Source: Stomorhina lunata
Lineage: Eukaryota; Arthropoda; Insecta; Diptera; Rhiniidae
DNA: 64,000 nt
Assembly (NCBI GenBank): GCA_933228675.1
Contig: OW121743.1
Location: forward strand, 113,075,781-113,139,780
Direction of reading: 5' to 3'
Every line of letters starts with the position of its first letter. The stretch's first letter is position 1. The translations under genes were made by a program, and so were the position numbers. This document shows positions 1 to 13,200 of this stretch, one piece after another. The notes under the pieces are model-generated. The model was given only the letters and a program-made list of their open reading frames with translations. It was not told the DNA's origin and did no database searches.

Positions 1-1018
1 ATCGACGTACACCTTTTCTTTCAAATAACCCCAAAGAAAAAAGTCCAACGGTGTCAAATCACATGATCTTGGCGGCCAATTGACATCGCCATTACGTGAG
101 ATAACACGGCCATTGAATTTGTTGCACAAAAGAGCCATTGTTTCGTTAGCTGTGTGGCAAGTGGCACAGTCCTGACAATTGACATCGCCATTACGTGAGA
201 TAACACGGCCATTGAATTTGTTGCACAAAAGAGCCATTGTTTCGTTAGCTGTGTGGCAAGTGACACAGTCCTGCTGAAACCACATATCGTCCACATCCAT
301 ATCTTTCAATTCGGGCCATAAAAAGTTCATTATAATCTCACGATAGCGAACACCATTCCCAGTAACTGCCTGACCGGCATCATTTTGGAAAAAATACGGC
401 CCGATGATGCCGCCAGCCCATAAACCGCACCAAACAGTCACTATTTGTGAGTGCATTGGTTTTTCGACAATCACTCTTGGATTCTCATTCGCCCAAATGC
501 GGCAATTCTGTTTATTGACGAATCCACTGAGGTGATAATGTGCCTCATCACTGAAGATGATTTTCTTCGAAAATTGATCATCCACTGTTGCCATTTCTTG
601 CCACCATTCTGCCCATTCACGACGTTTGGAATAGTCAAGAGGCTTTAGTTCTTGAGCCAATTGCACCTTGTAAGCGTGTAAATGCACCTTGTAAGCGTGT
701 AAATGCAAGTTTTTATTCATAATGTTCATCAACGACTAGCGTGAGAGATGCAATTGTTGGACACGACGACGAGTTGAGGTGGACGGCTCTTCAGCCACAC
801 TATCGTGAACAGTAGCAATATTTTCTGCAGTACGATCTGTACGAGCATGCACTGGTATTCTCACATCTTCTACACGGTTTTTGCGATTGTACGCACATTT
901 GGACCATAAAATTGACCAAAAAATCACGAAGTGCACGACATGCATTTTGATTTGAACGCCCATTTTCATAATAAGTCTGGATAACTTTAACACGTTGTTG
1001 GATTGTGTATCTCTCCAT
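1..1018 (-). pseudogene. Broken Tc1/mariner-superfamily transposase
   Basis: Reading the minus strand from an ATG at 1018 gives MERYTIQQRVKVIQTYYENG, an N-terminal helix-turn-helix typical of a transposase family widespread in insects. A frameshift near 920 moves the reading to a frame with TAENIATVHDSVAEEPSTST. An in-frame stop follows at 736-738. The frame then runs through FSDEAHYHL (about 555-529), VTVWCGLWAGGIIGPYFF, WFQQDCVTCHTA and PPRSCDLTPLDFFLWGY near the left edge. These carry the expected aspartates of a DDE/D catalytic core, the second and third about 36 residues apart. Two small in-frame duplications interrupt it: 21 bp at about 663-704 and 99 bp at 77-274. The 3' end lies outside the window. 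It is clearly non-functional. The exact subfamily is not decided here. Confidence 0.85.
77..274. repeat. 99-bp in-frame tandem duplication inside the transposase
   Basis: Positions 77-175 and 176-274 are nearly identical. The unit is 33 codons long, so the transposase frame is kept. It repeats the stretch from the second catalytic Asp region (QDC.TCHTA) up to NGDVN. Confidence 0.9.
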
Positions 1019-1039
1019 GGTTCAAATTGAGTAAGTCTG

Positions 1040-2330
1040 AAATGGAGAAATGTCAAATAAAATTCGGAAAAAAACTTGGCGTTTAGGTGTGGTTCACATT
1101 CAACATCGGACCTTACAATTTAACCACCCTTTATATGAGTTCAATATGGCGTATACTTAATATTTCAATATACACCCGAATTAATTATTACGCATACGCA
1201 ATGTTTTACTTCCTCTTGGTACTCATTAACTTATCAAATTTAATTTTCAAATTCAAACACATATTAATTTTAAAATTCAAAAAATTTTGATTTACTTTTT
1301 AAACAAAATTCTTTAGTTTTATTTTCCAAAAGTTCTTATAAAAAAAAATATTAACGTTCATCCTTGATTAAGCCATTTAGTGTTTACATAAATATTTATC
1401 TTAACATTTTTTAATAACTTTTCAAAAAAAAAAAAAAAAAAAAATCATTTTCATTTTGGCGTTCTTTTTGTTTTTGTATATTTGCAATTTTTGTTTACAA
1501 CAATTATCATCTCAATGTGGAAATTTTTATGTCAACTTCATCAAGTATATTAAAAATTAATTTTGTAATTTCCTGCCTTAACGCTTTTAACAGCAGAGTT
1601 GTTTTATATAAAAAAAAATAAATATTAAGGATCTGATGTAGATGCACAAACATTAACACAAGTTTACGGGATTGAAGGGAAAAAGCTATGTTTCTAGGCC
1701 TACCAAGATTTATGAATTCGTAGACTTTAGGATACGAATTCTTCACAATTTGATACAAAAAATACGAATTTTTGACACAAAGGTCTCAATAAAATTTTTC
1801 TTTAAATAGAAAAGCCATCGATAATCTAGCCATTCAAAATTGCATATTACAACGAAAAATTTTATGACAAATCTCTCGGTAGCCTAACTTGAAAGTCGCT
1901 CAAAATTTTACTTCCTGATCCTCTTCAAAACTCTTATACCCACCAAACAGGCACTAGCAGACTGACTTGTGCTCATCGCTTAATTACGTTTATAACAATA
2001 AAAACAAACCAATGTAAAAGTAAAAGGAACAAAATGTCAACCAGTCAAGTGAAGCTACCCTTATAACTTTTGTAAACATAGGACTACTTTCAGTTACTAC
2101 TTGCAACAACTACTTTGACTTGAACTACTATTAGTTTCACTGCAACAACAACAATAATAATAGCAACTACTCTATACCCAAATGAATTTAAATGAGTCTG
2201 GTAAAAAAAGAAGGAACTCGGTTATTTCAACAAGATTTAAAATAAGAAAAAATGTAAACTGAAATGTTGAATTTTTACAATTATGCATACATATATAAGG
2301 AATCGTATATACCCTACACTGTTTTAGATT
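1040..2330. other. A/T-rich intergenic DNA
   Basis: No convincing coding sequence. A 20-base A run lies at about 1425-1444. Short ORFs here are low-complexity and lack family motifs. The first 60 bp beside the transposase start probably include its 5' terminal sequence, whose end I could not define. Confidence 0.6.
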
Positions 2331-3950
2331 TTCTAGAAAAAAGTTCTATAGAAAAGTTGTCACTGTGATAAGTTTTCTATAGAAAATTTATCACTGTGAT
2401 AAGTTTTCTATAGAAAATTTATCACTGTGATAAGTTTTCTATAGAAAATTTATCACTGTGATAAGTTTTCTATAGAAAATTTATCACTGTGATAAGTTTT
2501 CTATAGAAAATTTATCACTGTGATAAGTTTTCTATAGAAAATTTATCACTGTGATAAGTTTTCTATAGAAAATTTATCACTGTGATAAGTTTTCTACAGG
2601 AAATTTATCACTGTGATAAGTTTTCTATAGAACAGTTGTCACTGTGATAAGTTTTCTGTAGAAAAATTGTCACTGTGATAAGTTTTCTATAGAAAAGTTG
2701 TCACTGTAATAAGTTTTATATAGAAAAGTTGTCACTGTGATAACTTTTCTATAGAAAAGTTGTCACTGTGATAAGTTTTCTATAGAAAAGTTGTCACTGT
2801 AATAAGTTTTCTATAGAAAAGTTGTCACTGTGATAAGTTTTCTATAGAAAAGTTGTCACTGTGATAAGTTTTCTACAGAAAAGTTGTCACTGTGATAAGT
2901 TTTCTATAGAAAAGTTGTCACTGTGATAAGTTTTCTATAGAAAATTTGTCACTGTGATAAGTTTTCTGTAGAAAAGTTGTCACTGTGATAAGTTTTCTGT
3001 AGACAAGTTGTCACTGTGATAAGTTTTCTATAGAAAATTTATTACTGTAATAAGTTTTCTATAGGAAATTGATCACTGTGATAAGTTTTCTATAGAAAAT
3101 TGATCACATTGATAAGTTTTCTATAGAAAATTGATCACCGTGATAAGTTTCCTGTAGAAAATTTTTCACTGTGATAAGTTTTCTGAAAAATTTATCACTG
3201 TGATAAATTTTCTATAGGAAATTAATTACTATGATAAGTTTTCTATAGGAAATTGATCACTTTGATAAGTTTTCTATAGAAAATTGATCACCGTCATAAG
3301 TTTTCTGTAGAAAATTTTTCACTGTCATAAGTTTTCTATAGAAAATTTATAACTGTGATAAGTTTCTATAGAAAATTTATAACTGTGATAAGTTTTCTAT
3401 AGAAAATTTATGACTATAATAAGTTTTCTATAGAAAATTTATCACCGTGATAAGTTTTCTATATAAATTTTATCACTGTGATAAGTTTTCTATAGAAAAT
3501 TTATCACTGTGATAAGTTTTCTATAGAAAATTTATCACTGTGATAAGTTTTCTATAGAAAATTTATCACTGTGATAAGTTTTCTATAGAAACTTTATTAC
3601 GGTGATAAGTTTTCTATAGAAAATTTATTACGGTGATAAGTTTTCTATGGAAAATTTAAGTTTTCTATAGAAAATTGTAAGTTTTCTATAGAAACGTTAT
3701 CACTGTTGTAAGTTTTCTATAAAAAAGTTATCAGTGTGATAAATTTTTTTTATAGAAATATTGCCACTGTAATAAGTTTTCTACAGAAATATTATCACTT
3801 ATTTTTTCTATAGAAAAGCTGTCACTATGATAAGTTTTCTATAGAAAAGTTGTTAATATAATAAGTTTTTTTAAAAAATTTATTACTTTGATAAGTTTTT
3901 TTTTTATAAAAATTTATCACTGTGATAAGTTTTCTGTAGATATGTCGATT
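2331..3950. repeat. 31-bp double-palindrome satellite (about 52 copies)
   Basis: The unit alternates two palindromes: TTTTCTATAGAAAA (perfect, 14 bp) and TTATCAC-T-GTGATAA (7-bp arms around one base). The centre is homogeneous. Subtypes differ mainly in the linker (AAATTTATC versus AAAGTTGTC) and form blocks: ATTTATC at about 2380-2630, GTTGTC at 2630-3030, mixed and decayed after 3030, then homogeneous again at 3470-3600. The last units (3650-3950) are shortened and degenerate. Core and period match the 30.4-31.85 kb array. Confidence 0.95.
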
Positions 3951-5429
3951 CGAATAAAGACTTTATTGATGTGTCTGAACTTAATATGTTTTTATCACAT
4001 CCGAAAGCTTTTAAAGAATAAAACATTTGATCTGAAAAGATGGTAAAAATCCTCGAAAGTAGACCAGGAATAGGGTACAAATTATTGTTTAAAAAAAGAA
4101 CTAGTGTCATGAAACTTTTGTTGGTTGCTCCTCTATTTTTTATGTTTTTTTGCTTTTGGTATTTAATGAAAATTTTATAAATAAAAAAATGTTCTTGCGT
4201 ATTTCACTGCACTTCCACATATTTAGTTAGGAGTCTTTTTAATATAATTCTTGACTTGAAAAAAGAGATTTTCTCTTTCAAGGAGGTTAAGGCAATGTAT
4301 AAAAATTTATACATACATACAAATAGAGGATAAAGTCATTCTTTAGAGAAAAAATTAGGATTGGAATGAAGAAGTTTAATTTTTTTCACTGTGACACTTC
4401 ACCAACTTAATAGATAAAAAAAATTGTTATGAAGATTTATAGAGGAAACAGTGGTTTGAAAAACAGAAATTCAAATTTTAAGTATAAATCATGTTGGAAA
4501 TACTACAAATAATTCAAAATTTTAATCAAAAACACTGTAAAGTTTTTTGATAATTTGTGGTAGAAAACCACTGTATCTCTTTCTTTTTTTTTTCTGATTT
4601 TTTAAACAACTTTATTCACATGTCATTTAGAAATTTCGCAGCCAGACTATTGTCGTTCGTGGGTGTGGTATATTTGATATGCTTGACATGCATATAAATA
4701 AAATTGTATTTTTTTTCCTTTTTTCGTTTGAGCTCTTTTTAAATTATTTATCAAACACATGCAATTAAACTTTAGTTTTTCTCAGCTGCAGCCAAAGAAA
4801 AACTTATAAAATGTTTGTGCTACAATTTTGTTTGCATAATAAGTTAATTTTCTGATTTTCTCACTCAAAACTTTTAGCGCAAAATTATATTATATTACAG
4901 AGCTTAACACTTTTAAGCTGCAATTTGAATAATTTAAATTACTGGGATAAGACAAATAAACAAATGGATGAAAGAAATTGTCTAAATGACTTTGCGAGAA
5001 GAAAATACTTAACAAAGTAAATAAATATAGAAAAAAGTTATATGGGTTATCCTTACTGGAGGCATAAAACAAAAACTTCAGAAGCTAGATTTAAAAATTT
5101 GCACATAATTTTAACACAAAATTTTTTAATCACTTTTATCAGAAAGCATGGAAATGCATTTTAATAAATTAAAAGAAATAGCTTAAGCAAAAAATAACTA
5201 ACAAAAATGCGTACCTTCTTTATATTTTATAATTTTATTAAATCTTTTAACATTTTATAAAATTTATTTAAAAAAAAAATATCTAATAATGCCATGTCAT
5301 GCTAAAATACTTTTATGCAAGTTCTAGCAAATTTTCACAAATTATATTTATACGAACAGAACCCGTTACGCTTTACTACTCCGAAGTAAAATTTCTTGTT
5401 AAGCATAGTAAAAACAAATTTATTTATAT
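3951..5429. other. A/T-rich intergenic DNA
   Basis: No gene, RNA or transposon signature recognised. The short open frames are A/T-driven and lack domain motifs. Confidence 0.6.
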
Positions 5430-7624
5430 CTTAGTCTACGTCTTAGCCTATGTCTTAGTCTATGCTATGTCATAGTCTATATCTTAGTCTATGTCTTAGC
5501 CTATGTTTTAGCCTATGTCTTAGTCTATGTCTATGTCTTAGTCTATGTCTTAGTCTATGTCTTAGTCTATGTCTTAGTCTACGTCTTAGTCTATGTCTTA
5601 GTCTATGTCTTAGTCTATGTCTTAGTCTATGTCTTAGTCTATGTCTTAGTCTATGTCTTAGTCTATGTCTTAGTCTATGTCTTAGTCTATGTCTTAGTCT
5701 ATGTCTTAGTCTATGTCTTAGTCTATGTCTTAGTCTATGTCTTAGTCTATGTCTTAGTCTATGTCTTAGTCTATGTCTTAGTCTATGTCTTAGTCTATGT
5801 CTTAGTCTATGTCTTAGTATATGTCTTAGTCTATGTCTTAGTCTATGTCTTAGTCTATGTCTTAGTCTATATCTTAGTCTATGTCTTAGTCTATGTCTTA
5901 GTCTATCTCTGAGCCTATGTCTTAGTCTATGTCTTAGTCTATGTCTTAGTCTATGTCTTAGCCTATGTCTTAGTCTATGTCTTAGTCTATGTCTTAGTCT
6001 ATGTCTTAGTCTATGTCTTAGTCTATGTCTTAGTCTATGTCTTAGTCTATGTCTTAGTCTATGTCTTAGTCTATGTCTTAGTCTATGTCTTAGTCTATAT
6101 CTTAGTCTATGTCTTAGTCTATGTCTTAGTCTATGTCTTAGTCTATGTCTTAGTCTATGTCTTAGTCTATGTCTTAGTCTATGTCTTAGTCTATGTCTTA
6201 GTCTATGTCTTAGTCTATGTCTTAGTCTATGTCTTAGTCTATGTCTTAGTCTATGTCTTAGTCTATGTCTTAGTCTATGTCTTAGTCTATGTCTTAGTCT
6301 ATGTCTTAGTCTATGTCTTAGTCTATGTTTAAGTATATGTCTTAGTCTATGTCTTAGTCTATGTCTTAGTCTATGTCTTAGTCTATGTCTTAGTCTATGT
6401 CTTAGTCTATGTCTTAGCCTATGTCTTAGTCTATGTCTTAGTCTATGTCTTAGTCTATGTCTTAGTCTATGACTTAGTCTATGTCTTAGTCAATGTCTTA
6501 GTCTATGTCTTAGTCTATGTCTTAGTCTATGTCTAGTCTATGTCTTAGTGTATGTCTTAGTCTATGTCTTAGTCTATGTCTTAGTCTATGTCTTAGTCTA
6601 TGTCTTAGTCTATGTCTTAGTCTATGTCTTAGTCTATGTCTTAGTCTATGTCTTAGTATATGTCTTAGTCTATGTCTTAGTCTATATCTTAGTCTATGTC
6701 TTAGTCTATGTCTTAGTCTTTGTCTTAGTCTATGTCTTAGTCTATGTCTTAGTCTATGTCTTAGTCTATGTCTTAGTCTATGTCTTAGTCTATGTCTTAG
6801 TCTATGTCTTAGTCTATGTTTTAATATATGTCTTAGTCTATGTCTTAGTCTATGTCTTAGTCTATGTCTTAGTCTACGTCTTAGTCTATGTCTTAGTCTA
6901 TGTCTTAGTCTATGTCTTAGTCTATGTCTTAGTCTATGTCTTAGTCTATGTCTTAGTCTAGGTCTTAGTCTATAACTTAGTCTATGTCTTATTTTTAGTC
7001 TTTGTCTTAGTCTATGTCTTAGTCTATGTCTTAGTCTATGTCTTAGTCTATGTCTTAGTCTATGTCTTAGTCTATGTCTTAGTCTATGTCTTAGTCTATG
7101 TCTTAGTCTATGTCTTAGTCTATGTCTTAGTCTATGTCTTAGTCTATGTCTTAGTCTATGTCTTAGTCTATGTCTTAGTCTATGTCTTAGTCTATGTCTT
7201 AGTCTATGTTTTAGTCTATTTCTTAGTCTATGTCTTAGTCTATGTCTTAGTCTATGTCTTAGTCTATGTCTTAGTCTATGTCTTAGTCTATGTCTTAGTC
7301 TATGTCTTAGTCTATGTCTTAGTCTATGTCTTAGTCTATGTCTTAGTCTATGTCTTAGTCTATGTCTTAGTCTATGTCTTAGTCTATGTCTTAGTCTATG
7401 TCTTAGTCTATGTCTTAGTCTATGTCTTAGTCTATGTGTTAGTCTATGTCTTAGTCTATGTCTTAGTCTATGTCTTACTCTATGTCTTAGTCTATGTCTT
7501 AGTCTAAGTCTGAGTCTATATCTTAATCTATGTCTTAGTCTATGTCTTAGTCTATGTCTGAGTCTATATCTTAATCTATGTCTTAGTCTATGCCTTAGTC
7601 TATGTCTTAGTCTATGTGTTAGTA
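5430..7624. repeat. 12-bp satellite, unit TATGTCTTAGTC (about 180 copies)
   Basis: Near-perfect head-to-tail 12-mers with scattered single-base variants (TATATCTTAGTC, TACGTCTTAGTC, CCTATGTCTTAG) and a few indels at about 6535 and 6990. A period divisible by three with no stop in several frames creates long artificial open frames on both strands (Leu-Cys-Leu-Ser, Tyr-Val-Leu-Val, Arg-His-Arg-Leu repeats). These are not genes. Confidence 0.97.
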
Positions 7625-9156
7625 CAATTTTAACACTTTTCTTAACCATTTTCAATTAGAATTTGCTGAAAATTAAATTACAGTTTTAATGAAAATTTTC
7701 CATTTTCTGAATAATTTATATTTTTAATTTTTCTCCTTAAAACAATAACTCCAATATAAAACAAAAATCATTTTCTATTTTTAGTTCGAGTCAAACATGT
7801 ATAATATATATTCTAATATTTCATCATAAATAGTTGCTAATGAATAGTTAAAAGGAAAACTAATTTGTTATTTCCTTCATTGAAAGTAATTTTCAGAATT
7901 TTGTATGTTATGTGAAGTTTAAAATGTAGATAATTTTTTCCTTGTAATGTTTCCTAGTGTGAACAAAAATATGAATATTCATTTTAAATAAGCTACTGTT
8001 ACAAACAGTACATGCACACATACTTACACTATAAATGTGTGTAAATATGATTACAAACATGCATATTCATGTAGAAAAAAGAGGGAGATAGAAAGATAGA
8101 TAGAAAAAATTTGTACCACATAAATATGACAACATCCTGCTGTTAAAAATTGTATTTCATATTCAAATATATCCAGGCTTTTGCATTAACTTTCCATACG
8201 TTGAAACATACATACATGTATACAGTGCGAGACAAAAGTGTTTTGGCAAAGAAGTAGATTATTAAGAACATGATTATTTTCATAACCTTTTTATTTTGCT
8301 TTTGCTACTCACTGTCTGGAATTTTTCATGTTTTATACATCGACAACTTTTTTTGTTTCAAAAGTTTGCTAGAGTAGTTGTTATTTTGGTTTGAAATTGC
8401 TAGTGTTTGAATTTTTAATTTTTAGTTATGCAGCGACAAGCAACAGTACCCAGCAGCAGTTGGTATAAATTTCATATCAACCAACGACAAGAATTGCAAC
8501 AATATTAACAAAAGCAACATCATCAGCGTCAACAACAGACAACAGGAAGTATAAATGTAACCCAACTATTTGTTTTTGCTTCTAGATATTTCTATCTATT
8601 CTCCCAGTTTTATTAACAGCAGGTGAATTCCAAAATAAGTTTTTAGCCTCAATATAAATGAAATTTTGTTATTTTTTTACATTCATTTTCATTTCGTAAC
8701 TATTAAAGGAAACTCTATATGATTTTGTGTAAAAGTTGTTGAACGAATGTTATCGGCTGTGTCAATGTGTGGGTATCACTTTGAGCATGTCTTTTAGTCT
8801 GTGTGTGTTTAGAACGGAAATGTTGTAATATATCCGGCATATATGTATTAGCACGAGTTCCTGTGTAATATGTTTGTTACCGACATAACTACAAAATGAA
8901 ACTAAAGCAATTTTTAGTTATACATATGTATTTATGTACAATTTCCAGAATATTGTAGCTACTGTTGCTACAATTTTATATACAATTTTTGTGAATATGC
9001 TATATATCCATATATCTTTATTAATACTATGTATTGCTTCAAAATGATATTTATCCATAGCTGGATTATGCCATCAAACTCAAAATCCTGTTAAAAATTT
9101 TGATAATTTTGATAATTTTCATCAAGGGTAAGGCTTGACTAGGACATACCTAACAT
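7625..9156. other. Intergenic DNA with one Tc1-like end
   Basis: No coding region recognised. At 8221-8240 a TA followed by CAGTGCGAGACAAAAGTG looks like a Tc1-type transposon terminus, but no partner end was found nearby. A CAACA-rich stretch lies at 8430-8560. Confidence 0.45.
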
Positions 9157-9750
9157 ATAGTCTTTTTGTTTTTTTTATGGGGTGCGGAGTCTTCTAAAGA
9201 TATGAAACCATTTTCATTATGTGAGATTCGACAAGGTCTTGTGTGTCACCTACTCACTAAACCGCCTTCCCATTCTTGTACCACTCTCCCCGAGGCACAG
9301 CCCTTAGGTATTACTTCGCGGGGCCGGTTAGAGCTTACGCTACTTCAGGGTTTACTTTAGCTCGTATGCGCTCTTTCCGTATTGCTTCCTTTGTTTTAGC
9401 AAATTATTAATTTCAGTTATAAGGTTACATACTAGTTGCCAATTTCTTTCCGAATGTAACATTACGTCTATAATGTTGCCAGGTACTATTGCGTATCCTA
9501 CTTCGCTTTCTAGTAGGTGTCGTTTAGCTTCAAATCTAGGGCATTTTCTGGGATTTTGAGCATATTGGGCAATCCGGCGAGAAGTCGTGCCCATACATAA
9601 ATAAATATCTTCTGAATCCTCCGTGACCTGATAAAAACTGTGTGAGGTTATAATTCACCTCTCCATATTTTCGATTGACACATTTGTTTATTGTTGGAAT
9701 TAATTTGAATGTCCATCTCACTTTGTCTGAGCTTTGCCATCTTCTTTGAC
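9157..9750 (-). mobile_element. 5'-truncated R1-like LINE, ORF2 C-terminus and 3' UTR
   Basis: The minus strand encodes WTFKLIPTINKCVNRKYGEV, then NYNLTQFLSGHGGFRRYL and a Cys/His cluster (DCPIC...CPRF). After a frameshift near 9560-9590 come RHLLESEVGYAIVPGNIIDV and a C-terminus stopping at 9352. This is the layout of the region after RNase H in R1-clade non-LTR retrotransposons. The 3' UTR on the minus strand runs to an A-rich tail at about 9176-9157. The 5' end is cut off exactly where 12-bp satellite begins (about 9750). The frameshift makes it dead. Confidence 0.8.
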
Positions 9751-9968
9751 ATAGACTAAGACATAGACTAAGACATAGACTAAAACATAGACTAAGACAT
9801 AGACTAAGACATAGACTAAGATATAGACTAAGACATAAACTAAGACATAGACTAAGACATAGACTAAGACATAGACTAAGACATAGACTGAGATATAGAC
9901 TAAGAAATAGACTAAGACATAGACTAAGACATCGACTAAGACATACATTAAGATATGGACTAAGATAT
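9750..9968. repeat. Small 12-bp satellite array, inverted orientation
   Basis: About 18 copies of GACATAGACTAA, the reverse complement of the 5.4-7.6 kb unit. It directly abuts the truncated 5' end of the R1-like LINE, so one open frame runs from satellite into LINE sequence. Confidence 0.95.
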
Positions 9969-10299
9969 TTTTGTACGAATATATTAAACATTGCATATTT
10001 AACTAGATTGTTGCTCCACATTAGACAAACTTCAAAAATGTTTCAAATGCCTGTACATTGTGAATACGTACCCAATGAATGCGAATGTATACGTGTGCTC
10101 ATGACTATGTTGCATATAATCTAACATGTGTTATATAAAATCTTGGGTATTAAATTTTTGTACAATTTTTAAAAAATTCCATAAAACCAGCCAAAAACCA
10201 TTTATTTCTAATTTTTCTTTTCAAGGAAATATTTAACAATTCAAGAAATTTTGTAATACAAAAAACATACATTTGAATAATAATCAGAACTACATTGAT

Positions 10300-13200
10300 A
10301 TTCAAAAATTTTTATATGAAAATATAAAAACTTAATTATCTTGGAAACTAGCAGAGATAGAGCAATTTGGGCAATAATCTGTGATCACTAAAAAAAATTT
10401 CAAAATTCGTACTAAAACTCAATTTTTTGAAAATTTTTATATAAAAATATAAAACCCTGATTATCTTGGAAACTAGAAGAGATAGAGCAATTTGGGCAAT
10501 AATCTGTGATCAAAAATTCGTACTAAAACTCAATTTTTTGAAAATTTTTATATGAAAATATAAAACCTTAATTATCTTGGAAACTAGCAGAGATAGAGTA
10601 ATTTGGGCAATAATCTGTGATCACTAAAAAAAATTTCAAAATTCGTACTAAAACTCAATTTTTTGAAAATTTTTATATGAAAATATAAAACCTTAATTAT
10701 CTTGGAAACTAGCAGAGATAGAGCAATTTGGGCAATAATCTGTGATCACTAAAAAAAATTTCAAAATTTGTACTAAAACTCAATTTTCATATGAAAATAT
10801 AAAACCTTAATTATCTTGGAAACTAGCAGAGATAGAGCGATTTGGGCAATAATCTGTGATCAATAAATAAAATTTCAAAATTTGTACTAAAACTCAATTT
10901 TTTGAAAATTTTCATATGAAAATATAAAACCTTAATTATCTTGGAAACTAGCAGAGATAGAGCGATTTGGGCAATAATCTGTGATCACTAAAAAAAATTT
11001 CAAAATTTGAACTAAAACTCAATTTTTTGAAAATTTTCATATGAAAATACAAAACCTTAATTATCTTGGAAACTAGCAGAGATAGAGCAATTTGGGCAAT
11101 AATCTGTGATCACTAAAAAAATTTCAAGATTTGTACTAAACTCAATTTTTTGAAAATTTTCATATAAAAATATAAAACCTTAATTATCTTGGAAACTAGC
11201 AGAGATAGAGCAATTTGGGCAATAATCTGTGATCACTAAAAAAAATTTCAAAATTCGTACTAAAACTCCATTTTTTGAAAATTTGTATATGAAAATATAA
11301 AACCTTAATTATCTTGGAAACTAGCAGAGATAGAGCAATTTGGGCAATAATCTGTGATCACTAAAAAAAATTTCAAAATTCGTACTAAAACTCAATTTTT
11401 TTAAAAATTTTTATATGAAAATATAAAACCTTAATTATCTTGGAAACTAGCAGAGATAGAGCAATTTGGGCAATAATCTGTGATCACTAAAAAAAATTTC
11501 AAAATTTCAATTTTTTTAAAATTTTCATATGAAAATATAAAACCTTAATTATCTTGGAAACTAGCAGAGATACAGCAATTTAGGCAATAATCTGTGATCA
11601 CTAAACAAAATTTCAAAATTCGTACTAAAACTCAATTTTTTGAAAATTTTTATATGAAATTATAAAACCTTAATTATCTTGGAAACTAGCAGAGATAGAG
11701 CAATTTGGGCAATAATCTGTGATCACTAAAAAAAATTTCAAAATTTCAATTTTTTGAAAATTTTTATATGAAAATATAAAACCTTAATTATCTTGGAAAC
11801 TAGCAGAGATAGAGCAATTTGGGCAATAATCTGTGATCACTAAAAAAAATTTCAAAATTTCAATTTTTTTAAAATTTTCATATGAAAATATAAAACCTTA
11901 ATTATCTTGGAAACTAGCAGAGATACAGCAATTTAGGCAATAATCTGTGATCACTAAACAAAATTTCAAAATTCGTACTAAAACTCAATTTTTTGAAAAT
12001 TTTTATATGAAATTATAAAACCTTAATTATCTTGGAAACTAGCAGAGATAGAGCAATTTGGGCAATAATCTGTGATCACTACAAAAATTTTCAAAATTCG
12101 CACTAAAACTCAATTTTTTGAAAATTTTTATATGAAAATATAAAACCTTAATTATCTTGGAAACTAGCAGAGATAGAGCAATTTGGGCAATAATTTGTGA
12201 TCACTAAAAAAAATTTCAAAATTCGTACTAAAACTCAATTTTTTGAAAATTTTTATATGAAAATATAAAACCTTAATTCTCTTGGAAACTAGCAGAGATA
12301 GAGCAATTTGGGCAATAATCCGTGATCACTAAAAAAAATTCAAAATTCGTACTAAAACTCAATTTTTTGAAAATTTTTATATGAAAATATAAAACCTTAA
12401 TTATCTTGGAAACTAGCAGAGATAGAGCAATTTGGGCAATAATCTGTGATCACTAAAAAAAATTTCAAAATTCGTACTAAAACTCAATTTTTTGAAAATT
12501 TTTATATGAAAATATAAAACCTTAATTATCTTGGAAACTAGCAGAGATAGAGCAATTTGGGCGATAATCCGTAATCACTAAAAAAATTCAAAATTCGTAC
12601 TAAAACTAAATTTTTTGAAAATTTTTATATGAAAATATAAAACCTTAATTTTCTTGGAAACTAGCAGAGATAGAGCAATTTGGGCAATAATCTGTGATCA
12701 CTAAAAAAAATTTCAAAATTCGTACTAAAACTCAATTTTTTGAAAATTTTTATATGAAAATATAAAACCTTAATTATCTTGGAAACTAGCAGAGATAGAG
12801 CAATTTGGGCGATAATCCGTGATCACTAAAAAAAAATTCAAAATTCGTACTAAAACTAAATTTTTTGAAAATTTTTATATGAAAATCTAAAACCTTAGTT
12901 ATCTTGGAAACTAGCAGAGATAGGGCAATTTGGGCAATAATCTGTGATCACTAAAAAAAATTTCAAAATTTGTACTAAAACTCAATTTTTTGAAAATTTT
13001 TATATGAAAATATAAAACCTTAATTATCTTGGAAACTAGCAGAGATAGAGCAATTTGGACAATAATCTGTGATCACTAAAAAAAATTTCAAAATTTGTAC
13101 TTAAACTCAATTTTTTGAAAATTTTTATATGAAAATATAAAACCTTAATTATCTTGGAAACTAGCAGAGATAGAGCAATTTGGGCAATAATCTGTGATCA

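Noticed and set aside
2331..3950. CRISPR-like array
   Set aside because: Units are contiguous 31-bp palindromic monomers without unique spacers, in a eukaryotic context.
5462..7655. Very long open frames (up to 377 codons) of Leu-Cys-Leu-Ser, Tyr-Val-Leu-Val or Arg-His-Arg-Leu repeats
   Set aside because: They are only the 12-bp satellite read in different frames on both strands, with no unique sequence or gene signals.
9166..9360. 64-codon plus-strand open frame
   Set aside because: Antisense of the R1-like LINE 3' UTR.
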